Shown here in pieces: positions 17,834-25,806 of a stretch of 25,806 bases of DNA. Under the pieces are notes generated by a model. The model was not told the DNA's origin. It saw only the letters and a list, made by a program, of their open reading frames with translations, and ran no database searches. This DNA comes from an uncultured SAR116 cluster alpha proteobacterium (lineage in GTDB: Bacteria; Pseudomonadota; Alphaproteobacteria; Puniceispirillales; Puniceispirillaceae): contig CABYOG010000010.1 in assembly GCA_902520575.1 (NCBI GenBank), forward strand, positions 1-25,806, written 5' to 3'. Every line of letters begins with the position of its first letter. The stretch's first letter is position 1. The translations under genes were made by a program, and so were the position numbers.

Positions 17834-19420
17834 TTAGCGGGCCAGTGGCAGACAAAGCGTGAATACCGCCCCGCCATCTGGCCGATTAGCAGCTGTCAGG
17901 CTACCACCATGGGCATTGGCAATCTGCCTAGCTATGGACAGCCCCAAGCCTGAATGCTGGCCAAAATTTTCATCTGCCGGTCGTTCTGTGTAGAACCGCT
18001 GAAAAATTTTCTCCTCCTTACCTTCTGGCAAGCCGCTGCCCCGATCTGCCATCGTTATGACAGCAAATCCCTTTTCACGTTTCAGATTTACCTCGACAGG
18101 TTCATTTCCCTTGTGGAATGTCCGCGCATTCGCAACAAGATTATCAAGTACCTGGATGATCCGCGTGCTGTGGATTGCTGCCTTAACAGCTCGTCTTGGC
18201 GCGTTCAGATTCAAGACATTAGTGCCATGGCGCGCAGTGAATACAGCCACCCAGTTTTCAAGAAGGTCTCCAAGATCATAAATTTTTGTTGGCTGCAAAG
18301 ATAATTCTGCATCAACCCGGCTGGCTTGCGAAATATCCGAAATCAATCTGTCCATCCGCTGAATGTCTGCCAGAATAATGTCCATCAATTTGCGTTGCTG
18401 CTTTGCATCATCAATACGTGAAACGGTTTCAACGGCAGAACGAAGTGATGTTAATGGATTTTTAATTTCATGTGCCACATCTGCAGCAAAGCCGGCAGTT
18501 GCTTGAATCCTCCGCTGCAGTTCTGTTGTCATATCCACAAGAGCAAGTGACAGCTGACCGATTTCATCTTTGCGTTCAGGAAGGCCTCTAAGCGGTGTTG
18601 TGGCATCCATGGTTTGTCTCAATTTGTCTGCAGATGCTGCCAGAAAAACAATCGGGCGCGTAATCGAGCGGGCAAGATATAAGCCCAGCAAAACAGTCAC
18701 AAAAAGAATGCCCGCAAATAACTGCACAAAAGCCCACTGCACATTTTCAATCTCGCGTTCGATGGTGCCGCCTGTACTGGTCATTAACAGAGCACCTTTC
18801 ACAATCCGCAAATCCTGAATTGGCAGACTTACAGAAATAACGAGCTGACCTCTAGGGTTGCGCCAGATACTGCGCATCACTTCACCAGAAAGAGCATGAT
18901 GGATATCTGAAAAACTATCCGCATGCCGCAAGCCACGCATATTCATCACAGGAATGGCAGCTTTATTGCTAAACATATCAGCAAGGCCATTCATGATTTG
19001 TACAATTTTGATTCGGATTCTTTCCTTAACAGTCTCAACAGGCTTCTTTTTTACCCTGATTCGACTGCGGGTAGCCCCCCTTTTATTGGTATCAGCCATA
19101 ATTTGACCCGAGGGCTGGAAGACACGTGCGCGAAGCTGTGTACCATAGCCTACCAAAGGTAATAAATGATGCATCGTCTGGGGGGCCAGTCCCCGCAGGC
19201 CAAAGGGACGTTCACGCGTATCCTCAAGTGCTAAAGATCGTGCCAATATGCTCCCTTGACGCTCAAGTGCTTCAAATTCAGCCTTAACCAGAACAGACCG
19301 ATATTGATCAATCGAAAATAGACCAATGAAAAACAAGGCCAGAGGAAACAGCATAATGGCTAGAATACGAGCAGATAAAGGGCTTATGAAGGACGGCCAG
19401 AACCGAGTTTTTTCAGCCAA
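17834..19420 (-). CDS. chvG: ChvG/ExoS-type sensor histidine kinase
   Basis: Membrane histidine kinase of the alphaproteobacterial ChvG-ChvI system, which controls envelope, exopolysaccharide and acid/stress responses. The 528-residue protein has a first membrane segment at about 17-37, a periplasmic sensor region of about 190 residues, a second segment at about 225-247, a HAMP linker (ARSITRPIVFLAASADKLRQ), the H-box FAADVAHEIKNPLTSL (His near 316), the N-box RIIQVLDNLVANA and ATP-lid glycines in ADRGSGLPEG and HSGLGLSIARQIA. The start is TTG at 19420 with AGGAG (complement of 19431-19435) 10 bases upstream; a nearby ATG is out of frame. It follows chvI by 84 bases and precedes rapZ. Confidence 0.93.
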   Translation of the reverse strand: MAEKTRFWPSFISPLSARILAIMLFPLALFFIGLFSIDQYRSVLVKAEFEALERQGSILARSLALEDTRERPFGLRGLAPQTMHHLLPLVGYGTQLRARVFQPSGQIMADTNKRGATRSRIRVKKKPVETVKERIRIKIVQIMNGLADMFSNKAAIPVMNMRGLRHADSFSDIHHALSGEVMRSIWRNPRGQLVISVSLPIQDLRIVKGALLMTSTGGTIEREIENVQWAFVQLFAGILFVTVLLGLYLARSITRPIVFLAASADKLRQTMDATTPLRGLPERKDEIGQLSLALVDMTTELQRRIQATAGFAADVAHEIKNPLTSLRSAVETVSRIDDAKQQRKLMDIILADIQRMDRLISDISQASRVDAELSLQPTKIYDLGDLLENWVAVFTARHGTNVLNLNAPRRAVKAAIHSTRIIQVLDNLVANARTFHKGNEPVEVNLKREKGFAVITMADRGSGLPEGKEEKIFQRFYTERPADENFGQHSGLGLSIARQIANAHGGSLTAANRPDGGAVFTLCLPLAR

Positions 19421-19504
19421 AATAACACATCTCCTGCCTGTTCAAAAGACCTGTGCAAGCAATGCTTTATTTCCAGGTGAAGCCAGTCACCGGCTTTGCT
19501 TTCA

Positions 19505-20197
19505 TCAGTCAGCCTTATATTTATAACCAATTCCATAAAGTGTCTCAATTCTGTCAAACTCAGGATCTGATGCACGGAATTTTCGGCGGATGCGTTTGAT
19601 ATGACTGTCAATCGTCCGATCTTCTAGGAAAATAGTATCGCCATAAGCTGCATCCATTAGCTGATCGCGGTTCTTTACGTGACCTGGCCGAACCGCAAGA
19701 GCCTGAAGAAGGAGAAATTCTGTGACTGTTAGCTTAACTTCGATTCCTCTCCAGGAGCATAGATGCTTGTCAGGATCCAGCACCAAATCACCTTGTGACA
19801 CTACTGCACCTGAGAAGGGATCACCGCCTTCGAGCCCAGCTCGCCGCAACACAGCCTTAATTCTGGCCAGCAACAGACGTTGGGAAAAAGGCTTTGTAAT
19901 GTAATCATCTGCGCCCATACCCAACCCTAAAGCTTCATCAAGCTCATCATCCTTGCTGGTCAGGAAAATTACTGGCAACGCCGATCGCTGACGCAACTTA
20001 TTCAGCAATTCAGTACCATCCAAACGTGGCATTTTAATATCCAAAATAGCCAGAGCTGGTGGCTTTCGCAGCAAACCGCTTAAGGCCTGCTCACTGTCAA
20101 AATAAGTGTCAACTTCATACCCCTCTGCCTGAAGCATTAGAGACACTGATGTTAGAATATTTTGGTCATCATCAACCAATGCCAGTCTGGTTGTCAT
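19505..20197 (-). CDS. chvI: ChvI-type OmpR-family response regulator
   Basis: DNA-binding response regulator paired with ChvG. The receiver domain has the acidic pocket LVDDD (residues 7-11), the phosphoacceptor Asp53 in [11 protein letters not shown] and the conserved Lys in ADDYITKPF near 105. The OmpR/PhoB winged helix follows from about 130, with [26 protein letters not shown] and TLYGIGYKY at the end. I choose ATG 20197 (230 residues, [11 protein letters not shown]) over a frame from 20299, because AGAGGA (complement of 20202-20207) precedes it and the extra 34 residues are not part of the fold. It is the first gene of chvI-chvG-rapZ; the 119-base gap after polA must hold any promoter, though I see no strong consensus. 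Confidence 0.95.
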   Translation of the reverse strand: MTTRLALVDDDQNILTSVSLMLQAEGYEVDTYFDSEQALSGLLRKPPALAILDIKMPRLDGTELLNKLRQRSALPVIFLTSKDDELDEALGLGMGADDYITKPFSQRLLLARIKAVLRRAGLEGGDPFSGAVVSQGDLVLDPDKHLCSWRGIEVKLTVTEFLLLQALAVRPGHVKNRDQLMDAAYGDTIFLEDRTIDSHIKRIRRKFRASDPEFDRIETLYGIGYKYKAD

Positions 20198-20316
20198 GCT
20201 GTCCTCTTCAGATATTCTTGTTTTTCTTAATTCCAATAAGTTAAATACAATCCTATCGCGATCAAACTGAGGCCGTTCAAAGGCAGAAATAAGGCACAAT
20301 ATTACCCAAAATCGAA

Positions 20317-23175
20317 TTATTTATGCGCTTCAGACCAGCTTTGAGCAATTCCCGCCTCAGCAATCAACGGTACCTTGAGCTTAACGACAGGCTCTGCTGC
20401 CTGCTCCATCACAGATGTGATCACCTTTACTGCCTGAACAGAATGCTGTTCAGAAACTTCAAAAATCAGCTCATCATGAACCTGCAGCAGCATCAAAGCA
20501 TCAAGCTTTGCAGACGCAAGCGCGTCTGGCAAACGGGACATAGCTCTCTTGATTATATCAGCTGCACTTCCCTGAATAGGTGCATTTATTGCCTGTCGTT
20601 CAGCGAAACCACGCATAGCTGGGTTCTTTTCAGAAATCTGCGGAATATGGATACGCCTGCCAAACAACGTTTCAACAAATCCATGGTCACGGGCAAATTG
20701 TTTTGCCTCATCCATATAAGATTTAATACCAGGAAAACGTTCAAGATAAGCATTAATAAAATCGCGTGCTTCTCCTCGCGGCAACGAGAGCTGACGGGCC
20801 AACCCAAAACCAGAGATGCCATAAATAATGCCAAAATTTATAGCCTTTGCCCGCCGCCGCGTCTCTTGATCCATCTGTTCCAGTGACACGCCAAATACTT
20901 GTGCTGCTGTTTGTGCATGAATATCCACCCCTTGCCTAAAGGCTTCGATCATACTGGCCTCATTAGCCACATGTGCTACAAGTCGTAATTCGATTTGGCT
21001 GTAGTCTGCAGAAATGAGATGACAGCCTGGCCTTGCGACAAAGGCTGTCCTAATTTGTCGGCCTTCAGCTGTGCGGATTGGGATATTTTGCAAATTTGGA
21101 TCAGATGAGGATAGACGACCCGTCGACGCACCTACCATCGAAAATGAGGTGTGCACCCGTCTTGTCCGCGAATTTACCGATTTGGTCAATGCGTCTGTGT
21201 AGGTTGATTTCAGTTTAGCCAGCTGACGATAATCTAGAACAAGACGCGCAATTTCAACGCCATTTGCTGCTAATTCCTCTAGAACATCAGCGCCTGTTGA
21301 CCAGGCGCCTGTTTTTGATTTCTTCCCTCCTTCAAGGCCAAGCTTGCCAAACAAGATGTCCCCCAACTGCTTGGGTGAGGCTACATTAAATTCCTCACCT
21401 ACAAGCTCATGAATCTCAGCTTCCAAATTAGCAATTCGTATAGAAAAATCAGAGGATAGTCTTTTCAAAATAGTTTGATCAACAGCAATTCCCTTAGCTT
21501 CCATCTGCGCTAACACAGGGATCAGCGGGCGCTCAAGTCGCTCATAGACATGTGCCATGCCTTCACGAGCCAGACGCGGCTTCAGCATCATCCATAATCT
21601 CAAAGTGATATCCGCATCTTCAGCAGCATAAGCACAGGCTTGCTCGAGTTCAACCTCAGCAAAAGAAATCTGATTTGCACCCTTTCCACAGACATCTTCA
21701 TATTTAATTGTATTGACCTGAAGCAAATTTGCAGCCAGATGATCAAGCCCATGCCGTTCTGTTCGCCCAGCATCCAAAACATAAGATATGCACATCGTGT
21801 CATCCACAGCCTTTAACAAAAAGCCGCCATTGCCTTCATGCAAAAAAATATGCGCGTCATATTTCAGATTATGCCCAACTTTCAGCACTGACACATCGGC
21901 ACAAAGTTGTTGCAGCCGCGCCAACGCAAAATCTAAATCTATCTGATTAGTCAAACTGTCCTGTTCTTGTGTAGTGGCTGTTTCACTGCCAAAGTCAAGA
22001 CCGTGTTGTGCTTCCGTGTCAGCCCCCGACAGCCGATGCCGCAAAGGAATATAACAAGCCTTTCCCGGGGCAGTTGCTAGCGCAACACCGACTAGTTCAG
22101 CTGCAGCCGCATTCAGACTTGTTGTTTCAGTATCAATGGCCACAACGCCCTGCTGGCGGGCATCATTAAGCCATCTGTCCAGCTGCGCAGGCGTTGTCAC
22201 CAGCTGATAACTAGCCTTTTCAACCAAGGGTGGTAAAAGCTCACTAAAGGGTCCAGCAGCATCATTACCTATATCCCCCGCAGAAGAGTACCGCTGTTGT
22301 GAAGCCGGCAAGCTGCCCCCTAAACTTGCAATCAGGGACTTAAAACCCTGTTCTGCAAGAAACGCCATGAGCCTATCTCGGTCACGTTCTGGTGTTTGAA
22401 TCTGTTCAATGCTGAAAGGCAAATCAACATCATCTTTTAAGCAAACCAACTGGCGCGAAATGCGGGCCTGTTCAGCAAAGTTTATAAGATTTTCACGCCG
22501 CTTTGGCTGTTTGATGGTCTTTGCCCCCGCAAGCAGACTATCTAGATCGCCGAACTGGTTAATGAGGTCAGCTGCCGTTTTGATCCCAATGCCTGGAACT
22601 CCTGGCACATTATCGGTTGAATCACCTGCCAAAGACTGGACATCAATAACTTTGTCCGGGCCAACACCGAATTTTTCAATTACCTCTGCCGCCCCTATCT
22701 TTTTGTTTTTCATTGGATCAAACATGGAGACAGAACCGCGCACAAGCTGCATTAAATCTTTGTCTGATGAAACGATTAAACAGGTCATGTTTTGATTTTC
22801 TGCAGCACGCGCGAATGAGGCGATCAGGTCATCAGCTTCAAAGCCGGGCATCTCCAGAACAGGCAGGCTCATTGCCTTAGCAGCTTCACGAACAAGTGGA
22901 AACTGGGGTACAAGTTCTTCCGGTGGTTCTGACCGGTTCGCCTTGTATTCAGGGTAAATATCATTTCGGAATGTGACCCGCCCGGCATCAAAGATGACCA
23001 CCACATGAGATGGTTTTAAATCTTCTGTTAGCTTTAGCAACATTTTGGTAAAGCCAAACACAGCATTTATCGGCGTACCATCCGGACGCGTCATCATTGG
23101 CAAGCCATGGAATGCTCTGAAAATATAGCCTGAGCCATCCACGAGAACCAGTTTTTTGAATTTTTTCGCGCTCAT
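20317..23175 (-). CDS. polA: DNA polymerase I
   Basis: DNA polymerase I fills gaps and removes RNA primers in replication and repair. The 952-residue protein has all three domains. The 5'-3' exonuclease (about 1-290) shows [15 protein letters not shown] and [14 protein letters not shown]. The 3'-5' proofreading domain (about 330-530) keeps its acidic residues in [10 protein letters not shown] and AAEDADITL, so proofreading is probably active. The polymerase domain has ADYSQIELR (near 727), [14 protein letters not shown] (near 781, Phe at the sugar-selective position, as in E. coli) and [10 protein letters not shown] (near 899). It lies 46 bases downstream of the zf-CHCC gene on the same strand. 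Confidence 0.98.
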   Translation of the reverse strand: MSAKKFKKLVLVDGSGYIFRAFHGLPMMTRPDGTPINAVFGFTKMLLKLTEDLKPSHVVVIFDAGRVTFRNDIYPEYKANRSEPPEELVPQFPLVREAAKAMSLPVLEMPGFEADDLIASFARAAENQNMTCLIVSSDKDLMQLVRGSVSMFDPMKNKKIGAAEVIEKFGVGPDKVIDVQSLAGDSTDNVPGVPGIGIKTAADLINQFGDLDSLLAGAKTIKQPKRRENLINFAEQARISRQLVCLKDDVDLPFSIEQIQTPERDRDRLMAFLAEQGFKSLIASLGGSLPASQQRYSSAGDIGNDAAGPFSELLPPLVEKASYQLVTTPAQLDRWLNDARQQGVVAIDTETTSLNAAAAELVGVALATAPGKACYIPLRHRLSGADTEAQHGLDFGSETATTQEQDSLTNQIDLDFALARLQQLCADVSVLKVGHNLKYDAHIFLHEGNGGFLLKAVDDTMCISYVLDAGRTERHGLDHLAANLLQVNTIKYEDVCGKGANQISFAEVELEQACAYAAEDADITLRLWMMLKPRLAREGMAHVYERLERPLIPVLAQMEAKGIAVDQTILKRLSSDFSIRIANLEAEIHELVGEEFNVASPKQLGDILFGKLGLEGGKKSKTGAWSTGADVLEELAANGVEIARLVLDYRQLAKLKSTYTDALTKSVNSRTRRVHTSFSMVGASTGRLSSSDPNLQNIPIRTAEGRQIRTAFVARPGCHLISADYSQIELRLVAHVANEASMIEAFRQGVDIHAQTAAQVFGVSLEQMDQETRRRAKAINFGIIYGISGFGLARQLSLPRGEARDFINAYLERFPGIKSYMDEAKQFARDHGFVETLFGRRIHIPQISEKNPAMRGFAERQAINAPIQGSAADIIKRAMSRLPDALASAKLDALMLLQVHDELIFEVSEQHSVQAVKVITSVMEQAAEPVVKLKVPLIAEAGIAQSWSEAHK

Positions 23176-23221
23176 CTTGAAGCCAAGTGATACAGAATAG
23201 CCAATGCTATCATCAGCAGAC

Positions 23222-23434
23222 TCACTTACTAACGAATTGGCGTGAGCAATAGGGGCATACCGCCAATGTGCCCCCGGACGGCTGTACTATAAGGGTCAGC
23301 CAGATAATCGGATGACCAAGTGCGCCGCCGCCATCACAACTAATCCGACTGGTCCCTTGCGGCACTTCAACAGTATCAACCAAAGGCCCTGATGGTGAGT
23401 CATTTAGCTTTATTGCATTTTCCTGCACTGACAT
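23222..23434 (-). CDS. zf-CHCC zinc-finger protein
   Basis: Small protein of the zf-CHCC family (relative of mitochondrial NDUFS6), common and poorly characterised in alphaproteobacteria. The four probable zinc ligands are Cys in ISCDGGG, His in ALGHP and two Cys in VCPYCSRQFV near the C-terminus, the family order C-H-C-C. I choose ATG 23434 (70 residues, MSVQENAIKL); a GTG at 23452 would add six residues but lacks an upstream ribosome binding site, while GGAG at 23447-23450 on the complement could serve the ATG. It lies just before polA on the same strand and diverges from the ABC ATPase. A complex I assembly link is only by analogy. Confidence 0.85.
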   Translation of the reverse strand: MSVQENAIKLNDSPSGPLVDTVEVPQGTSRISCDGGGALGHPIIWLTLIVQPSGGTLAVCPYCSRQFVSK

Positions 23435-23468
23435 AATGAATGAGCTCTCCACCTTTTAATGCTAGTCA

Positions 23469-23514
23469 GATTGCACAAGCCTACGTGCAATCAGAGTCAT
23501 GTTTTGGCCATGAC
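23469..23514. promoter_or_regulatory. Two adjacent inverted repeats in a divergent intergenic region
   Basis: GATTGCAC (23469-23476) / GTGCAATC (23485-23492) is a perfect 8-bp repeat with an 8-base loop. Four bases later GTCATG (23496-23501) / CATGAC (23509-23514) is a perfect 6-bp repeat with a 7-base loop. They fall 35-80 bases upstream of the zf-CHCC start, in the 246-base region between divergent genes, where operators are expected. No convincing paired -35/-10 was found. The rest of 23515-23680 is A+T-rich, and I recognise nothing else in it. Confidence 0.45.
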
Positions 23515-23680
23515 ACGGCCTTTTCAAGCTATATATTCTAACGGTTATGACTATAGCCTATCCTCATAAGTCAGATCAAATTTGAAAACACTAAAAATGC
23601 CTTGAGATTGTGTTTTTAGATGACCGCGGCTATATCTGAAGTCCAGTCCCACTTATAGCTCTTGAAAGATATACTGCCAG

Positions 23681-24661
23681 ATGTCCGCCGCCCCCTTAAC
23701 CTTCATGCCTGCTGATACCGCCCATGATGAAGAAACAGCAATTGTCGCGCAAAATCTTGTTAAAACATATAATAGGACATCAACCACCGAACCAAAACAG
23801 GCATTGAAAGGCATTGATCTGTCGGTACCGAAGGGCTGTATTTTTGGACTTTTGGGGCCAAATGGGGCTGGGAAGTCCACTTTCATAAATATCCTAGGCG
23901 GCACCGTTGTGAAGACCAGCGGCAGTGTATCTGTCTGGGGCACAGACTTAGATAAGAATCCGCGTCAAGCCCGTGCGAATATCGGTATTGTCCCACAGGA
24001 GCTGAATATCGATGTGTATTTCACGCCGCGCGAACTTCTTCATTTCACCTCCGGTCTTTACGGTGTGCCTAAAACAGAACGTGATATTGATGCCATTTTG
24101 GAGACAGTTGGATTGACGGAACAGGCTAATGCCTATGCCCGTTCATTATCAGGGGGTATGCGTAGACGCCTTTTGGTGGGCAAAGCGATGGTCCATCAGC
24201 CGCCTGTGCTGGTTCTGGATGAACCGACAGCTGGTGTGGATGTCGCCTTGCGCCAACGCCTGTGGCATACAATTCGTGATCTAAATGTAAAAGGTGTCAC
24301 CATTGTGCTCACTACTCATTATTTGGAAGAGGCAGAGATTTTATGTGATCATGTGGCAATTTTAAATCACGGGCGAATTATTACCTCATCGCCAAAGGCA
24401 GAGCTGTTAAAGTCAGCTGCCCAGAAAGATTTGAGCGTTCAGCTTCCCAGCGGATGGCCAGACCCACTGCCAGATGAGTTGGCAAGGTTAAACCCAATGC
24501 GCACAGCGACCGGTCTGAAGATCAGGTTCAACCCAAATGAAACAACCGCCGGCGATATTCTTGCGGATCTAACCCGGCATAAGCTTATTATTGGCGATGT
24601 CAAAACGGATGAGCCAGATTTGGAAGATATATTTCTGCAATTGATTAGCAAAGTTGACTGA
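23681..24661 (+). CDS. ABC transporter ATP-binding protein (ABC-2 type)
   Basis: Cytoplasmic ATPase of an ABC exporter resembling the DrrA/YadG/CcmA group that pairs with ABC-2 permeases. The 326-residue protein has Walker A GPNGAGKS (59-66), Q-loop Gln106 in IVPQEL, signature LSGGM (156-160), Walker B VLVLDEP (176-182) and H-loop His213 in TTHYLEEA. The last 80 residues are a typical C-terminal extension ending LEDIFLQL. ATG 23681 has no strong ribosome binding site; ATG 23705 is an alternative. No membrane permease gene is in the window, and the next features are the tRNA and the integrase, so the partner is elsewhere or was separated. Substrate unknown. Confidence 0.9.
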   Translation: MSAAPLTFMPADTAHDEETAIVAQNLVKTYNRTSTTEPKQALKGIDLSVPKGCIFGLLGPNGAGKSTFINILGGTVVKTSGSVSVWGTDLDKNPRQARANIGIVPQELNIDVYFTPRELLHFTSGLYGVPKTERDIDAILETVGLTEQANAYARSLSGGMRRRLLVGKAMVHQPPVLVLDEPTAGVDVALRQRLWHTIRDLNVKGVTIVLTTHYLEEAEILCDHVAILNHGRIITSSPKAELLKSAAQKDLSVQLPSGWPDPLPDELARLNPMRTATGLKIRFNPNETTAGDILADLTRHKLIIGDVKTDEPDLEDIFLQLISKVD

Positions 24662-24691
24662 ACTTTAGGATAAACTTCAGATGCAAAAGTG

Positions 24692-24720
24692 TTGTCACCA
24701 TAACCAAAATCAATTAAACA
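24692..24720 (+). promoter_or_regulatory. Possible promoter of the tRNA-Arg gene
   Basis: TTGTCA (24692-24697) and a poor TAAACA (24715-24720) are separated by 17 bases and end 17 bases before the tRNA 5' end, a reasonable position. The -10 match is weak, so this is only a candidate. Confidence 0.35.
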
Positions 24721-24727
24721 CGCTCTC

Positions 24728-24814
<87 letters not shown>

Positions 24815-24861
24815 TGAATTTCAATTAGTTATCCTGCACGAAAATCAATCCCTTCAAGTCC

Positions 24862-24879
24862 GGTCACACTCTGGTCACA
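24862..24879 (+). repeat. Direct repeat GGTCACA upstream of the integrase
   Basis: GGTCACA occurs at 24862-24868 and 24873-24879, 11 bases apart, about one helical turn. The second copy abuts the integrase ribosome binding site (AAGGAG, 24879-24884). Such repeats could be arm-type integrase sites or autoregulatory operators. The repeat is seen; the role is inferred. The rest of 24795-24892 shows nothing else recognisable. Confidence 0.5.
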
Positions 24880-24892
24880 AGGAGATTGTAAA

Positions 24893-25806
24893 ATGGCTTC
24901 AATTCGACGCCGCAATGGCAAATATCAAGTTCAGTTTCGCATAGGGAGATACAGTAGCGCAAAAAGCTTCGCCTTACTTTCAGACGCAAAAGAATGGGCT
25001 CGCAATCAAGAAATAGAAGCATCTAGCCGTTCGTATTTAGGTCGCCAATATCAACCAAGGAACTTTAACGAAATCCTGTCTCGCTACGTAAAAGAGATCA
25101 CGCCGTCTAAGCGCTCCGCTAAAAATGAAATGATTGTAATTAGGGCTCTTCAACGCGAGTCATGGACAAAAATTAATTTACAATATTTGCGGACAGAGGA
25201 CCTAATTAAATGGAGAAACAGCCGTCTTAAAGAAGTGAAACCAGCTACAATTAAGAGACAACTGAATATAATAAAGCATGCTTGTACCGTTGCTGAGCGT
25301 GATTGGGACTGGGCCTCACCGCTCGTGATTTTTCAGCGACTGACATTGCCAAAAGGCCCAGTACACGTTGTCAGACGAATAACACCAGATCAGCAGAGGG
25401 CCCTTATCGACGCTGCGAGAGATTGCCGTTCACCATATATTGCACCTTTAATCCAATTTGCACTTCAGACAGCAATGCGACGTGGTGAATTGCTCGCTCT
25501 GACATGGGATGACGTGGATCTTGAGAATTCAGAGCTCCTTATCCGGCACACTAAAAATGCCCACCAACGACTAATACCGTTGAGTGATAATGCGGTGAGG
25601 ATTCTGGTTTCTTTACCTAAAAATGATAGTGGCTGCGTCTTCCCAATTTCTGCCGGAGCTGTAAGACAGGCGTTTGCGAGATTGAGACATCGGGTCAAAC
25701 TGGATCATTTAAGGTTTCACCATTTAAGACATGAGGCGGTTTCACGTTTTTTTGACTTAGGGCTGACCCCTGTTGAAGTGAGTTTATTATCCGGCCATCG
25801 ACAATT
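24893..25806 (+). CDS. Tyrosine recombinase/integrase, partial at the window edge
   Basis: A reading frame open from ATG 24893 to the last base gives 304 residues without a stop. AAGGAG at 24879-24884 is a strong ribosome binding site, 8 bases before the ATG. The N-terminal 50 residues (MASIRRRNGKYQVQFR) look like an arm-binding domain, about 57-145 is the SAM-like core-binding domain, and the catalytic domain follows. Catalytic residues visible are Arg196 in TAMRRGELLAL, Lys221 in HTKNAH, His276/Arg279 in HHLRHEA and His302 in LSGHR. The nucleophilic Tyr, expected about nine residues later, lies past the window edge. Position directly after a broken tRNA-Arg indicates a phage or integrative element inserting at that tRNA. 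Cargo is not visible. Confidence 0.92.
   Translation, partial: MASIRRRNGKYQVQFRIGRYSSAKSFALLSDAKEWARNQEIEASSRSYLGRQYQPRNFNEILSRYVKEITPSKRSAKNEMIVIRALQRESWTKINLQYLRTEDLIKWRNSRLKEVKPATIKRQLNIIKHACTVAERDWDWASPLVIFQRLTLPKGPVHVVRRITPDQQRALIDAARDCRSPYIAPLIQFALQTAMRRGELLALTWDDVDLENSELLIRHTKNAHQRLIPLSDNAVRILVSLPKNDSGCVFPISAGAVRQAFARLRHRVKLDHLRFHHLRHEAVSRFFDLGLTPVEVSLLSGHRQ

Noticed and set aside
17809..17877. Upstream extension of rapZ overlapping chvG
   Set aside because: The extra residues come from the chvG 3' end in another frame; the tandem ATG at 17808/17805 leaves a normal-length RapZ.
25465..25698. Minus-strand 77-residue open frame at the right edge
   Set aside because: It is antisense to the integrase catalytic domain and has no family resemblance.

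Overview
The window looks like chromosomal DNA from a marine-type alphaproteobacterium of moderate G+C, possibly SAR116-like (inference from gene content, gene order and base composition; no search was run). Nearly all of it follows the conserved alphaproteobacterial order rpsA-ihfB-lapA-trpF-trpB-trpA-accD-folC / trxA-addA-addB-tsaE-ahcY-rapZ-chvG-chvI, followed here by polA and a small zinc-finger gene.

Layout. 168-7886 (+): ribosomal protein S1 (TTG start), IHF beta, a LapA-type membrane protein, then a compact biosynthetic run of three tryptophan enzymes (TrpF, TrpB, TrpA), the carboxyltransferase beta subunit of acetyl-CoA carboxylase (AccD) and folylpolyglutamate synthase (FolC). folC meets trxA tail to tail with 3 bp between them. 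7890-23434 (-): thioredoxin, the AddAB helicase-nuclease, TsaE (tRNA t6A), S-adenosylhomocysteinase, RapZ, the ChvG/ChvI two-component system, DNA polymerase I and a zf-CHCC protein. 23681-25806 (+): an ABC transporter ATPase without a visible permease, a tRNA-Arg(CCG) gene that loses tRNA sequence in its T-loop, and about 100 bp later the start of a tyrosine recombinase (integrase) that runs off the window end. The right edge is therefore probably the junction with an integrated element.

What stands out. The backbone is ordinary, with two apparent deletions relative to the usual order. The PTS genes hprK, manX and ptsH that normally surround rapZ are absent, and the remaining RapZ has His instead of Lys in its Walker A loop. 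The amgK-murU pair usual between tsaE and addB is also absent. The accessory signal is the tRNA-Arg/integrase junction: the tRNA is recognisable from the acceptor 5' strand through the T-stem 5' strand, but its 3' part is not restored, which is unusual for tRNA-targeting elements. I found no CRISPR array, transposase, rRNA or obvious novel multigene defence system; any cargo of the element lies beyond 25806. No gene-free stretch exceeds 300 bases: the longest, 23435-23680 and 24662-24892, are covered by entries below.
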